Assembly (NCBI GenBank): GCA_017512485.1
Contig: JAFWGE010000033.1
Location: forward strand, 1-54,778
Reading direction: 5' to 3'
Length of the DNA stretch: 54,778 nucleotides
Source: Oscillospiraceae bacterium
Lineage (GTDB): Bacteria; Bacillota; Clostridia; Oscillospirales; Oscillospiraceae
Shown here: positions 34,559-43,061 of the stretch, one piece after another
Numbering within the stretch: the first letter of the stretch is position 1
Layout of the letters: every line of letters starts with the position of its first letter
Notes under the pieces: model-generated
What the model was told of the DNA's origin: nothing
Seen by the model: only the letters and a program-made list of their open reading frames with translations
Database searches by the model: none
Made by a program: the position numbers and the translations under genes

Positions 34559-35869
34559 ATGCAGGAAAAATACGAGAGGCTGTTTTACGAATTTGAGCCG
34601 CAGCACACCCAGTGGGGGGACTGGATATTGTCCCCTCAGGCATATTTCAGGGGAGAGACGGACATGCCCGGCGCCGGGATAAACGTAGGTTATCAGGTGT
34701 TTATGAAGCCGGTGAGATTGGAAAAAGAGCCTCATTTCCACAGGGAAGATGAATATCTTGTTTTCCTGGGCGCCAGTCTCCCTGATGTTTTTTCCGGTTG
34801 GGATGCCGAGGTGCACTTCTACATGGGCCCCACCATGGATTCCATGGAGAAAGTGGTCATAACTGAACCGACAGTTATACATATACCTAAGAGCTGGTGG
34901 CACAGCCCGCTGGACTTCGTGCGTGTGGACAAGCCCCTCATATTCCAGGCTGTTATGCAGGCGGGGCGTACCGGAATGGTCAAGTATGTTGAGTGGAAGG
35001 ACGGGGAGAGGCAGTACCTGTATTTCGGAGATGAGGCCGAGCGAAGGTGCGTGATCCGCAAGGGCGAAAACTGTACCTATTGCGGAAAGTGTTTTTCGCA
35101 TCCCGAGGAGGTCCCGCCCAGACCATACAGTTTCGTTCCATGGACGGTCGTGAATGAGGACAGCGTTTCGTCATATACCGACAAAGGCGCGTACGACCCG
35201 GAGAAAGCCCCGGATTCCACCAAATGCGTCGTCACCAGGACGAATCCTTCCAGACCGTATTCAGACGCGACGGTGCTCAAAGCCCCCAAGCCCCCGCTCA
35301 GTGAGGCCGTAAGAAAGAACGTCCTGGCTCTGCCAAAAGAAAAAACCTCCTGGGGACCGTGGTGTCCCTCTCCCCAGGCATATTTCCGCGGCGAAACGTA
35401 TATGGAGGGAGCTACATACCATGTGGGGTTCCAGGTTTTCGCAGGGGCAAACAACACCGAGGAGACCCATTTCCATCAGGGATGTGAGGAGTACATCTTC
35501 ATTATAGGCGCGGACCCGATGAATTTCTTCGATTTTGACGCAGAGATAGAGATGACCATCGGGGACGACCCGGACCACATGGAGTCCAGGATGATAACCA
35601 GACCCACGGTTGTGAGGATACCCCCCAACACGTGGCACTGCCCTATAAGGTTCCGCAAGATGAAGAAGCCTGTAGTGTTCCAGGCGGCGTTCATGTCAGG
35701 TACCTGGGGCACCATCGTGCGCCGCGAGGCCAAGGAGGGCAGTTCTTTCTTTAAGAGCGACTACTCGTACGCATATATGGGGGACAACGTGCGCATGTGC
35801 CGCTTTGATCCGAAAAAACGGTGCAATATCTGCGGGAAGTGCTTTGGCAATATGGAGATAAAGGAGTAG
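34559..35869 (+). CDS. Tandem cupin-like protein with two CxxCGKC motifs
   Basis: A 436-residue protein built of two homologous halves (about 12-180 and 262-436). Each half opens with SPQAYFRGET, has a cupin-type HFH (H59/H61 and H304/H306) followed by an acidic EY, an aromatic-His strand (SWWHSPLDF and NTWHCPIRF), and closes with a cysteine motif: CTYCGKCF (C172, C175, C178) and CNICGKCF (C422, C425, C428). So each half could hold one metal in the cupin barrel and another at the Cys motif. GAAGGGAG lies 8 nt before ATG 34559. I do not recognise a named family; function unknown. It stands alone with its own promoter and terminator. Confidence 0.85.
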   Translation: MQEKYERLFYEFEPQHTQWGDWILSPQAYFRGETDMPGAGINVGYQVFMKPVRLEKEPHFHREDEYLVFLGASLPDVFSGWDAEVHFYMGPTMDSMEKVVITEPTVIHIPKSWWHSPLDFVRVDKPLIFQAVMQAGRTGMVKYVEWKDGERQYLYFGDEAERRCVIRKGENCTYCGKCFSHPEEVPPRPYSFVPWTVVNEDSVSSYTDKGAYDPEKAPDSTKCVVTRTNPSRPYSDATVLKAPKPPLSEAVRKNVLALPKEKTSWGPWCPSPQAYFRGETYMEGATYHVGFQVFAGANNTEETHFHQGCEEYIFIIGADPMNFFDFDAEIEMTIGDDPDHMESRMITRPTVVRIPPNTWHCPIRFRKMKKPVVFQAAFMSGTWGTIVRREAKEGSSFFKSDYSYAYMGDNVRMCRFDPKKRCNICGKCFGNMEIKE

Positions 35870-35907
35870 CCCATACTTGGGCTGCGTACGGTATATAGAC
35901 ATACGAA

Positions 35908-35946
35908 AACCGCCGGGGCAGCTGCGAAACTGCCGTCCCGGCGGTT
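35908..35946 (+). terminator. Intrinsic terminator of the cupin gene
   Basis: Stem AACCGCCGGG (35908-35917) with CCCGGCGGTT (35937-35946), followed by TATGGTTTTTA. It probably also serves the convergent minus-strand gene ending at 36043. Confidence 0.82.
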
Positions 35947-36042
35947 ATGGTTTTTACGGTTTGTAACACTGCGGCTATCCTGTATGCGTATGAGATATAT
36001 ACGGACACAATGCCCGTTCGGCGCGTGTTTCCTGAATAACGA

Positions 36043-37275
36043 TCACCGTTCGCTTTCTGCGGGGCGGTCCCGGTTTTTGCGTTTCAGGAGTTCCAGTTTT
36101 AGACCGGTATTGTAGAAATCTTTGGCTGAACAGCCTGCCCTGCCGCCTCCGGCACAGGCACACGCGCAGGCACAGGCGCATGCGCAGGAACTGTGGACAC
36201 ATGAGCTGCGTGAGGAGCTGCGCGAAGACGCCTGGCGCGGTACGACGACCGGCACCACGTGGACACGCACATATGTATTAGGCTGAGAGGTATACCGATA
36301 GAGGCCGTCCTTCTTTTTGGAGCGGAGCTCTTTATCTTCCTCGGGGATGTCCTCTTCGGTGATAGTCTCTTCGCTTTGGATAAAGCTCCTTCCGCAGTAT
36401 GGGCAGGTGTCCTCACCCTCAGCTCTCGTGCCCCCGCACCCCTGACAGACAGGGTAGTATACGACTTTTGTCCTTGTAATCTTCTTCGTTTTCTGCTTTG
36501 CGGAGAGGTTGGCGGTCGTATTGAATATCCCACGGACAAGTCTGATAAACAAATATATCGGCAGGACTATGAACAGAAGTACCACCATCAAGACGCCGAT
36601 CACCATAAAAAAGGCAGGTTCTCCGTCGCCGGAAGGTTCTATGGTTTTTGTCGTATCAAAGCCGAAAGCGTCGTTGGGGTAAGTTATGCTCACAGTAAAG
36701 ATCTCACCGGGTGCCAGACTTTTTTCCCAGGTGCAGTAGCCGTCCTGGTCAACGATACATGAAGGTGACTGGCTGTGGACCCTGTCGCTGTTCCACTTGA
36801 CGACAAGGCTGTCCACTCGTATGTCATTGAACCATCCGGGAGTGAACTCATACACTGTCTCGCCATCTATAAGTTTGTCCACCTGATACATATAATCCTG
36901 GACCAGTTCAAAATCGAAACTGACGACCTCGCCCTGATAGTAATCCCTGTCCAGGTCTATGCGGGCGTAACTCCCGCCGGAGGAATAATAGCTGATTTTT
37001 TTGACCGCGGGGCTGCTGCTCTCCATAGAGACGTAGTTTTTGTTGGGAATACCTACCTTTATCCAAGAAAGGGGACCTTCCGTGGAGGAGTCGAGTACCT
37101 GCCAGTCTATATGGTAAAGGATTCGGGCGGTAGCGTCTTCGTTAATATCCACTTTCACGGTGTAACCGAGAATCCTGTCAAGTTCCGCGGCCTTTGCCTG
37201 GCCGCCCAGCAGGGCGGAGCAGACCGTTATACACAGGATAAAGACGATCACCGGTATTATTCTTCTCTTTTTCAT
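36043..37275 (-). CDS. Zinc-ribbon membrane protein with C-terminal (Cys-Ala)6 tail
   Basis: A 410-residue protein read from ATG 37275. It has a signal peptide (about 1-30, KKRRIIPVIVFILCITVCSALLGG), a beta-rich extracytoplasmic domain (about 32-215), one membrane segment (about 222-250), then a cytoplasmic zinc ribbon (CQGCGG...CPYCG, about 285-310) and a Ser/Arg-rich stretch. The tail has C359, six Cys-Ala pairs at 364-375, GGGRAG and C382, then a basic 28-residue end. The repeat uses mixed TGC/TGT and GCA/GCC/GCG codons, so it is selected as protein. Start uncertain: the frame is open to TTG 37368, which overlaps the radical SAM stop. I know no named function; a target for the upstream radical SAM enzyme is inference. 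Confidence 0.8.
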   Translation of the reverse strand: MKKRRIIPVIVFILCITVCSALLGGQAKAAELDRILGYTVKVDINEDATARILYHIDWQVLDSSTEGPLSWIKVGIPNKNYVSMESSSPAVKKISYYSSGGSYARIDLDRDYYQGEVVSFDFELVQDYMYQVDKLIDGETVYEFTPGWFNDIRVDSLVVKWNSDRVHSQSPSCIVDQDGYCTWEKSLAPGEIFTVSITYPNDAFGFDTTKTIEPSGDGEPAFFMVIGVLMVVLLFIVLPIYLFIRLVRGIFNTTANLSAKQKTKKITRTKVVYYPVCQGCGGTRAEGEDTCPYCGRSFIQSEETITEEDIPEEDKELRSKKKDGLYRYTSQPNTYVRVHVVPVVVPRQASSRSSSRSSCVHSSCACACACACACAGGGRAGCSAKDFYNTGLKLELLKRKNRDRPAESER

Positions 37276-37364
37276 CTGTTCCGATCCGCCGCGCAGCGGC
37301 TTCCTTTCTTTGTCATCTTTCATCGTGTTTAAAGTGTCGGCAGTCCCGGCACGAAAGACGCCTG

Positions 37365-38744
37365 TCAATCAGGCTCCCCGGTGTGGGTGCGCAGAGGACA
37401 CAGGCCATCCATATGTGAGGAAAGCTCACGCCTCTCCCTGCAGGCTTGGCCGTTCCATATTCTGTCCCAGCTGTCTGTGAGTATATTCCCCAGAGGCTCC
37501 CCGCTCAGCCAACTCTGGCATGGTACTACGCTGCCTCCCGGAGTGACTGCCATGTTGCTCAGACAAGCTCCGCATACCGGAGGAGTGAGCCCTATGCTCC
37601 TGCAGAACTCTTCACTTACCCAGCCAGGAGAAGTGAAGCTTATCTCCATGTCGTTGGCGAAACAGTACTCAGCCGCCTGGCTGAGGATGCCGCTTATCTC
37701 TTCTTCAGAGAGCCGGAGCTTTGCCGATTCCCCGCCCGCGGCGTTGCCGGTGGTAATAAGCCCGGAACATGTTACGTATACGACCCCCTTGTCATGGAGG
37801 AACCGGAGAGTGCTCAGGTAGTCACGGTTCAGCGTACAAAGGGGAGTGTTGACGCTCAGACTCAGCCCGCATCTCAGGGCATTTTCCATGCCGCTTACAG
37901 TGGAATCGTATCCGGAGACCCCGACCAGAGAGTCGTGTATTTCACTTTTGTCCGAATAGAAAGTTATCTGCACACTGTCCAGAGACGCTTCCCTGAGTGC
38001 CTGGCAGTATTCTTCCGTAAGTTTAAGGCCGTTCGTGTTGAGCCTCGTTATGAACCAGCCGGCATATGATATAAGTTCCGGAAGGTCGTCTCTCATGGTG
38101 GGCTCCCCTCCGGTAAAAGTGACCTGAGGTATTCCCGCGCTGCGGCACCTGTCCAGAACCTCCTTCCACTCCTCAGTGGAAAGCTCCTCTTCCTGTGCCA
38201 TGGGCTGGCCGGAAGCGTAACAGTGGACACACTTTTGGTTGCAGTGCCATTTGCCGCCCGAGGTCATGGAGCTGACGAGGAGGTCCATCCTGTGGGGGGC
38301 GCGCATCAATGGGGCATATTCGCCCAGGGAGATATACTCTATCTCCCCGTCAGGCACCTGGCCGCGCGCTATCCGTCGGAAAGTATCCATAATAGTGAAA
38401 ATATCGTTGCTGAGGCGCTTCCTGCTGATAAACGGGTACACACTCCTGACGGATCTGCAGGTGTTTTCCACAATGGAATCCGCTTCCACCTGGGTGATGG
38501 GGGCGCCGCTGTGTTTGTTCACCTCTTTGATGAACTCTGTGAGAAGGATGCTCCACGAGGTATTGACCGGTATGATGTCCTGCCCATTGATTATTGCGGC
38601 GCTGGGGCCGACGTCCCCGTCTTTGACGACCGGCGGTACCAGGTGGATGCGTACGACGCCGGGACCTTCCGGGTCAAGGGTGGTGTGATGCACCTCGTTG
38701 AAATTGTTCAGCGCGTATTCCAGTTCTTTTCGCGTTGCTGCCAT
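37365..38744 (-). CDS. Radical SAM/SPASM protein
   Basis: A 459-residue radical SAM enzyme. GGAGGG lies 6 nt before ATG 38744. Residues 1-160 form an N-terminal domain I do not recognise (PSAAIINGQDIIPVNTSW; possibly a peptide-recognition module). The radical SAM cluster motif is C168-x3-C172-x2-C175 in HCNQKCVHCYA, followed by the GGEPTMR motif. A C-terminal SPASM-like region (PPVCGACLSNMAVTPGGSVVPCQSW ... DGLCPL) should bind auxiliary Fe-S clusters. SPASM enzymes usually modify peptides or proteins. The downstream gene, about 90 nt on, has a Cys-rich tail and is the natural candidate substrate. It has its own promoter. Confidence 0.9.
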   Translation of the reverse strand: MAATRKELEYALNNFNEVHHTTLDPEGPGVVRIHLVPPVVKDGDVGPSAAIINGQDIIPVNTSWSILLTEFIKEVNKHSGAPITQVEADSIVENTCRSVRSVYPFISRKRLSNDIFTIMDTFRRIARGQVPDGEIEYISLGEYAPLMRAPHRMDLLVSSMTSGGKWHCNQKCVHCYASGQPMAQEEELSTEEWKEVLDRCRSAGIPQVTFTGGEPTMRDDLPELISYAGWFITRLNTNGLKLTEEYCQALREASLDSVQITFYSDKSEIHDSLVGVSGYDSTVSGMENALRCGLSLSVNTPLCTLNRDYLSTLRFLHDKGVVYVTCSGLITTGNAAGGESAKLRLSEEEISGILSQAAEYCFANDMEISFTSPGWVSEEFCRSIGLTPPVCGACLSNMAVTPGGSVVPCQSWLSGEPLGNILTDSWDRIWNGQACRERRELSSHMDGLCPLRTHTGEPD

Positions 38745-38775
38745 GGCCGTCCCTCCGATGCATAAATACATATCC

Positions 38776-38804
38776 ATTATATATTCCGACGGGAAAAAGC
38801 TCAA
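38776..38804 (-). promoter_or_regulatory. Sigma-A promoter of the radical SAM unit
   Basis: Minus strand TTGAGC (38799-38804), 17 nt, TATAAT (38776-38781), 32 nt before ATG 38744. Confidence 0.8.
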
Positions 38805-38820
38805 TGATATTTTATATAAG

Positions 38821-38854
38821 AACGGCCTCCGCATGCATAGGCGGAGGCCGTTTT
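38821..38854. terminator. Terminator after the nitroreductase gene
   Basis: Perfect 12-bp stem AACGGCCTCCGC (38821-38832) with GCGGAGGCCGTT (38841-38852). The minus side continues TTCTTATAT, the plus side TTTTAAC. It lies just beyond the nitroreductase stop and just before the radical SAM promoter. Confidence 0.85.
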
Positions 38855-38865
38855 AACAGAGAACT

Positions 38866-39390
38866 TTATACCCGGAGGATATAGTCTTCCTTGCGGGCCT
38901 TGGGGGCGGGGGCGTCGCAGTCCGCGTAGCCCAGGGCGATGGAAGCGACGCCAGTGAGGTTTTCGGTGACTCCCCATTTCTTGAGCAGCGCCTTGCCCTC
39001 TTCGGTCTCGAACATCTGTTTGCATCTGTGTATCCAGCAGGAACCGAGGCCCACGGCATAAGCGGCGTTTACCATATTGGTGCAGACAGCCGCACCGTCC
39101 AGTTCGCGTGTAAAGCTGGCGTCAGTCTCAAATATGAGAAGGATAGTGGGGGCCCCATAATAAGGATGCATGTCGGGCTTATTAAGTATTTTGGCGTTGA
39201 GAGCGTCCACCGCAGCTACGTTTTCGGGACTCTGGACCGCGATTATCTTCACCCCCTGGGTGCCGCCGCCAGTGGGGGCGAATGTGCCGGCCTCAAGGAC
39301 CGCGCGGAGCTGCTCATCGGAGATCTGATCGGGTTTGAACTTGCGTATGGAACGTCTGTTTTTGAGTACCTCAAGTGCTTCAAGTATCAT
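38866..39390 (-). CDS. Nitroreductase family FMN protein
   Basis: A 174-residue nitroreductase-fold protein. FMN-binding signatures are NRRSIRKFKPDQISDEQL at the N-terminus, AGTFAPTGGGTQGVKI, and AAYAVGLGSCWIHRC. The short C-terminus (GVASIALGYADCDAPAPKARKEDYI) is the typical end of the family. GGAGG lies 7 nt before ATG 39390; the frame is open upstream, but that part spans the promoter. Such enzymes reduce nitro compounds or quinones with NAD(P)H; substrate unknown. Confidence 0.92.
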   Translation of the reverse strand: MILEALEVLKNRRSIRKFKPDQISDEQLRAVLEAGTFAPTGGGTQGVKIIAVQSPENVAAVDALNAKILNKPDMHPYYGAPTILLIFETDASFTRELDGAAVCTNMVNAAYAVGLGSCWIHRCKQMFETEEGKALLKKWGVTENLTGVASIALGYADCDAPAPKARKEDYILRV

Positions 39391-39472
39391 ATAGATGCCT
39401 CCTTCCGGGCCGCTTCGCAGCGTTCGCCACATTCCGGACGCTCTGTGAGGCGGACCCGTTATTATTGTATAG

Positions 39473-39501
39473 ATTATATATAATATCCATAAAACAGTCA
39501 A
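39473..39501 (-). promoter_or_regulatory. Sigma-A promoter of the nitroreductase gene
   Basis: Minus strand TTGACT (39496-39501), 17 nt, TATAAT (39473-39478). Divergent from the ene-reductase promoter 67 nt away. Confidence 0.82.
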
Positions 39502-39567
39502 TGACGCGGCTCCGGCGTGTTTCCTGGTCCAATGAGTTCCCGAGTGGGATATTTTGAGCAACTGCGC

Positions 39568-39596
39568 TTGCGCGGACGGGCGCGATGATGTATACT
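39568..39596 (+). promoter_or_regulatory. Promoter of the ene-reductase gene
   Basis: TTGCGC (39568-39573), 17 nt, TATACT (39591-39596), 46 nt before ATG 39643. Confidence 0.65.
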
Positions 39597-39642
39597 TTTA
39601 CCATATTATAAAAACTATAAAATGAAAGGACAGGGAGTATTC

Positions 39643-41604
39643 ATGTACGAATGTAAGTATCCTCATCTGTTCGAGCCCATAGTGCTGGCCAGACAGTTTT
39701 TCCGCAACCGCCTGTTTGCGGCTCCCACGGGAATGCAGCATACCCACTATGGGAACCATCCTATAAACGAGACGATTTGTTATTATGAGCGAAAGGCTAT
39801 AGGCGGCGCCGCATCTGTTTGCATTGGCGATGCCATGGTGGACAGCGAGATAGCTTTGGCCAACGGGAACCACATACTTATGGACGATACCACAGGAAGG
39901 TCCCATCTCAACAAGCTGAGCGAGGCGATAAACCGACACGGTGCGGTCGCCAGCATGGAGTTGTCTCACGGTGGCAACGCCGCACGTATATCCTATGCCC
40001 AGGGGCATAAGATATACGGCCCCGTGGAGGGCGAAGCGGCGGGATCGTTCGGGAAGCCGATCCATGCTTACGCCATGGATGACGAGATCATAGAGAGGAC
40101 CATAAGGAAGCATGCCGAAGCGGCCGCCTTCGCGAAAGCCTGCGGGTTCGGCATGGTGACGCTTCACGGGGGCCATGGGTGGCTGCTGCATCAATTCATG
40201 TCCCCGCTGACAAATACCAGGACCGATGAGTGGGGCGGTACCTTCGAAAAAAGGATGCGTTTTCCGCTGGCCGTTATCAAAGCGGTGAGGGAGGCGGTGG
40301 GTCCCGGTTTCCCCATAGAGATACGCCTCAGCGGCAGTGAGGTGTTCGAGGGCGGATATGATGTGGAGTACGGCATACGCATAGCCAAGGCCCTTGACGG
40401 TAAAGTCGATCTGCTCCATATCTCTGCGGGCAGCCACGAGGATCCGCGGGTGTTTACGGTGACCCATCCGAATATGTTCTTGGAGGACGGGGTAAACGTT
40501 AAATATGCCGCCGAGATAAAGAAGCATGTCAGCACACCGGTGGCCACTGTGGGGGCCCTGGCCGATCCGGAGATGCTTGAGGAGATAATCGCCTCAGGCA
40601 AAGCGGACGTCGTGGAACTGGCGCGCGGGCTTATCTGCGATCCGGACCTTCCGCGGAAGGCCAGGGAAGGGCGCACGGACGATATAGTAAAATGCATGAG
40701 GTGTTTCACCTGCTTTTCCAGCCTAATGAAGCGCGGCCAGATATGCTGTGCCTTGAACCCGGAGATATGCAACGAGTCCGAAAGCAAATTTGAAAGGCCC
40801 GCGCCGGAGAAAAAGACGGTCCTTGTGGCGGGCGGCGGCATCGGAGGGATGCAGGCGGCCATAACCGCCTCCCAGCGTGGCCATAAGGTCATACTGTGTG
40901 AAAAGTCAGACAGGCTGGGCGGCGTGCTGCTCTGCGAGGAGAAGGTGCCCTTCAAAAAACATCTTGGAGAGTATATCGACCACCAGGTGAGAATGATCGC
41001 TTCTTCACCCGTAGAGGTGAGGTTGAATACGGAGGTCACACCGCAGCTCGCGAAACAGCTGGAGCCTGACGTAATAGTAGCCGCTCTGGGGTCCCGCCCG
41101 TCGATCCCCCCGATACCCGGAATTGACGGGGACAACGTTTCTACGGCGGAAGATATATACTATCATCCGGAGAAAGCCGGCCAGAAGACGGTGATCCTGG
41201 GAGGGGGCCTCGTGGGCTGTGAACTTGCGATATTCATGGCAGGTCTCGGCAGGGATGTGACGATCATTGAGATGACCGGCGCGATAAACTGCGGCATGAA
41301 CCTGCTGCAGGGTCAATCTATCATGCTGGAGCTGAACCGGCTCCATATAGATCTCAGGCTTAATACAAAAGTCACGTCTGTGGCCGGGCAGGGCGTTTCA
41401 GCCGAGAGTCCCGACGGGGAGGTGTTCTTCCCGGCGGATACCGTGGTGTGCGCTTTGGGAATGAAAGCCGAAACCGAAAGTGCGGCGGCCCTGGCACTTT
41501 GCGCACCGGAGTACCACATTGTGGGCGACTGCGCAGCCCCGGCAACGATCTACCAGGCTACACAGACCGCTTATTTTGCCGCACTGGATATCGGCAAAAA
41601 ATAG
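39643..41604 (+). CDS. Old yellow enzyme/2,4-dienoyl-CoA reductase-like flavoprotein
   Basis: A 653-residue NADH:flavin oxidoreductase. The N-terminal TIM barrel (about 1-340) binds FMN, with GGHGWLLHQFMSPLTNTRTDEWGG the typical active-site stretch. A Cys set CMRCFTCF...CCALNPE (near 350-380) holds a [4Fe-4S] cluster. The C-terminus has an FAD site (VLVAGGGIGGMQAAI) and a NAD site (VILGGGLVGCELAIF). This is the domain order of 2,4-dienoyl-CoA reductase and of bile-acid BaiCD/BaiH. ATG 39643 has AGGGAG 6-7 nt upstream; ATG 39622 lacks one. Substrate cannot be read from sequence. Confidence 0.92.
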   Translation: MYECKYPHLFEPIVLARQFFRNRLFAAPTGMQHTHYGNHPINETICYYERKAIGGAASVCIGDAMVDSEIALANGNHILMDDTTGRSHLNKLSEAINRHGAVASMELSHGGNAARISYAQGHKIYGPVEGEAAGSFGKPIHAYAMDDEIIERTIRKHAEAAAFAKACGFGMVTLHGGHGWLLHQFMSPLTNTRTDEWGGTFEKRMRFPLAVIKAVREAVGPGFPIEIRLSGSEVFEGGYDVEYGIRIAKALDGKVDLLHISAGSHEDPRVFTVTHPNMFLEDGVNVKYAAEIKKHVSTPVATVGALADPEMLEEIIASGKADVVELARGLICDPDLPRKAREGRTDDIVKCMRCFTCFSSLMKRGQICCALNPEICNESESKFERPAPEKKTVLVAGGGIGGMQAAITASQRGHKVILCEKSDRLGGVLLCEEKVPFKKHLGEYIDHQVRMIASSPVEVRLNTEVTPQLAKQLEPDVIVAALGSRPSIPPIPGIDGDNVSTAEDIYYHPEKAGQKTVILGGGLVGCELAIFMAGLGRDVTIIEMTGAINCGMNLLQGQSIMLELNRLHIDLRLNTKVTSVAGQGVSAESPDGEVFFPADTVVCALGMKAETESAAALALCAPEYHIVGDCAAPATIYQATQTAYFAALDIGKK

Positions 41605-41629
41605 TACCCGAAGCCCGCGGCAGCTTTTG

Positions 41630-41659
41630 TTAACTGTTATGACGGGAATATGTTATAAT
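41630..41659 (+). promoter_or_regulatory. Extended -10 promoter of the glutaredoxin-like gene
   Basis: TTAACT (41630-41635), 18 nt, TATAAT (41654-41659) with TG at the extended -10 position; about 67 nt before ATG 41727. Confidence 0.65.
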
Positions 41660-41726
41660 GCTTTTATAAGGCCGGTTATATGCCAGACCCTTATAAATAT
41701 AAACAGTTTTATCAGGAGGTTTCAGA

Positions 41727-42014
41727 ATGGCTATCAAAGTAATAGGCAGCAATGTATGCCCCGGGACGCTGAGGTTTTTGTCGATACTCACCGAGAACGG
41801 TGTTATGCCGGTTTTCGTGAATGTTACCGGTTCCATCGACCATCTCAAAGAGTTCGTGACTTTCAGGGACAAGAGCCCCCTCTACGACGGAGTAAGAGGG
41901 ACGGGCTCCATAGGTTTCCCCCTTATCCAGCTTGAGGACGGCACGTATACGAGGGACGTCAACAAGGTGCTGGCGGACCTGGGTATCAACGCCAAGATGG
42001 AGTTCAATAAATAA
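41727..42014 (+). CDS. Glutaredoxin-like small protein
   Basis: A 95-residue thioredoxin-fold protein. The N-terminal strand KVIGSNVCPGTLRFLSIL has a single Cys at the active-site position (CPGT instead of CPYC), and GTGSIGFPLIQLEDG supplies the cis-Pro turn. Length fits NrdH/glutaredoxin-like proteins of clostridia. AGGAGG precedes ATG 41727. A monothiol redox or glutathione-independent role is inferred; the missing second Cys argues against classical disulfide reduction. Confidence 0.8.
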   Translation: MAIKVIGSNVCPGTLRFLSILTENGVMPVFVNVTGSIDHLKEFVTFRDKSPLYDGVRGTGSIGFPLIQLEDGTYTRDVNKVLADLGINAKMEFNK

Positions 42015-42037
42015 AGACCCATTAGCGGGAAGATAAA

Positions 42038-42073
42038 GCGAAGGGGCCTCCGTGTGATCGGAAGCCCCTTCGC
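42038..42073. terminator. Shared terminator between convergent genes
   Basis: A 14-bp stem with one mismatch (42038-42051 with 42060-42073). The minus side continues TTTATCTT, so it best fits the SPFH gene, which ends 15 nt before it; it also lies 23 nt after the glutaredoxin-like gene. Confidence 0.75.
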
Positions 42074-42087
42074 GCTGGTGTGAGGGG

Positions 42088-42990
42088 TTATTCGGTCGTC
42101 GGCTCACTGCCGAACAGGTTGCCGGCATTGACTATAATCCCACTTCCGTTTCCGGAGTAGATGCGGGGCAGCTGGCCGTCCCAGCTGTTGGCGTAGGCGT
42201 AATCGATCAGGTTCTCCGTAAGGGATTCGGAAATCTTCCTGTTGGCCTCGGCCTCGGCTTCGGCTTTTGCCAGAAGCTCGTAGGCGGAAGCGTCAGCTTC
42301 AATTTTACGTATCTCGGCGGAAGCCTGGCTCTCGAGGACCTTCTGTTCGGCTTCAGTCTGGGCGCGCAGCTTGTTCTGCTGGGCCACCTGCTTTGCTTCG
42401 ACGGCATTGGTGAACACGTCAGTGAAGTCCATGTTCTCAATACTGGTGCCCACAAGTTCGATGTTATACCCGGCCAGCTTTGCGGAGAGGGTGCTTTCAA
42501 TCCGGGCGGCAAGGCTGTCGCGCATCCCCACGAGGGCTTCGGCCGTATACTGTGCAGTGGCCACCTTCACGCTCTCAGCGATGTTGGGGGCTATGACCAC
42601 ATTGTAGTAGTCGGTGCCGACCATCGAGTAGAGGGTCATGGCGTCGTTTTTGCTGATCTGATAGTTTACAGTGTAAGAGACGTTGACCTCCTGGATGTCT
42701 GAACTGAAGCACGGCAGCTCGATGCTGCGTTTTTGTACCCTGTTGTCCATGATAACGACCTTACGCCACGGGGCGACGAGGTGTGCGCCTGAGCTCAGTG
42801 TGTAGTTTTCTACCCTCCCGAAAGTGGTGACGACGCCGGTGTGTCCGGCGGGAACAGTGCGTACGCAGCCTGCAGCGGCCGCGCACACTGCCAGGACCGC
42901 AGCGATGGGGGCTATGAAGCCTTTCTTTGCCTGTCCGGCGGCAATGAGGCCGCCTGTAAGGATCACCAGTGAAATAATTAGCAGAATCAT
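42088..42990 (-). CDS. SPFH (stomatin/prohibitin-like) membrane protein
   Basis: A 300-residue SPFH protein. Two N-terminal hydrophobic segments (about 2-17 and 26-43) end in a Cys-containing CAAAAGC stretch. The SPFH domain follows (TVPAGHTGVVTTFGRVENYTLSSGAHLVAPW, then NVSYTVNYQISKNDA). After it comes a long Ala/Glu-rich coiled coil (about 200-255, EAKQVAQQNKLRAQTEAEQKV). AAAGGAG lies before ATG 42990. Such proteins form membrane-associated oligomers. Upstream lies a yybP-ykoY-type riboswitch, so expression is probably controlled by Mn2+, which is unusual for this family. Confidence 0.9.
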   Translation of the reverse strand: MILLIISLVILTGGLIAAGQAKKGFIAPIAAVLAVCAAAAGCVRTVPAGHTGVVTTFGRVENYTLSSGAHLVAPWRKVVIMDNRVQKRSIELPCFSSDIQEVNVSYTVNYQISKNDAMTLYSMVGTDYYNVVIAPNIAESVKVATAQYTAEALVGMRDSLAARIESTLSAKLAGYNIELVGTSIENMDFTDVFTNAVEAKQVAQQNKLRAQTEAEQKVLESQASAEIRKIEADASAYELLAKAEAEAEANRKISESLTENLIDYAYANSWDGQLPRIYSGNGSGIIVNAGNLFGSEPTTE

Positions 42991-43061
42991 TTGTTTCTCC
43001 TTTCCCGGATGGTGTTTCTTCCGAGCAGCATCCCGGCTGCCGTACCCGCGCCGGAAAGGAC

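Noticed and set aside
36140..36210. Cys-Ala repeat as a DNA microsatellite artefact
   Set aside because: Codons vary between TGC and TGT and between GCA, GCC and GCG, so the DNA is not a simple tandem repeat.
39598..40527. Minus-strand open frame of 309 codons
   Set aside because: Lies fully antisense to the ene-reductase barrel; composition is that of a shadow frame.
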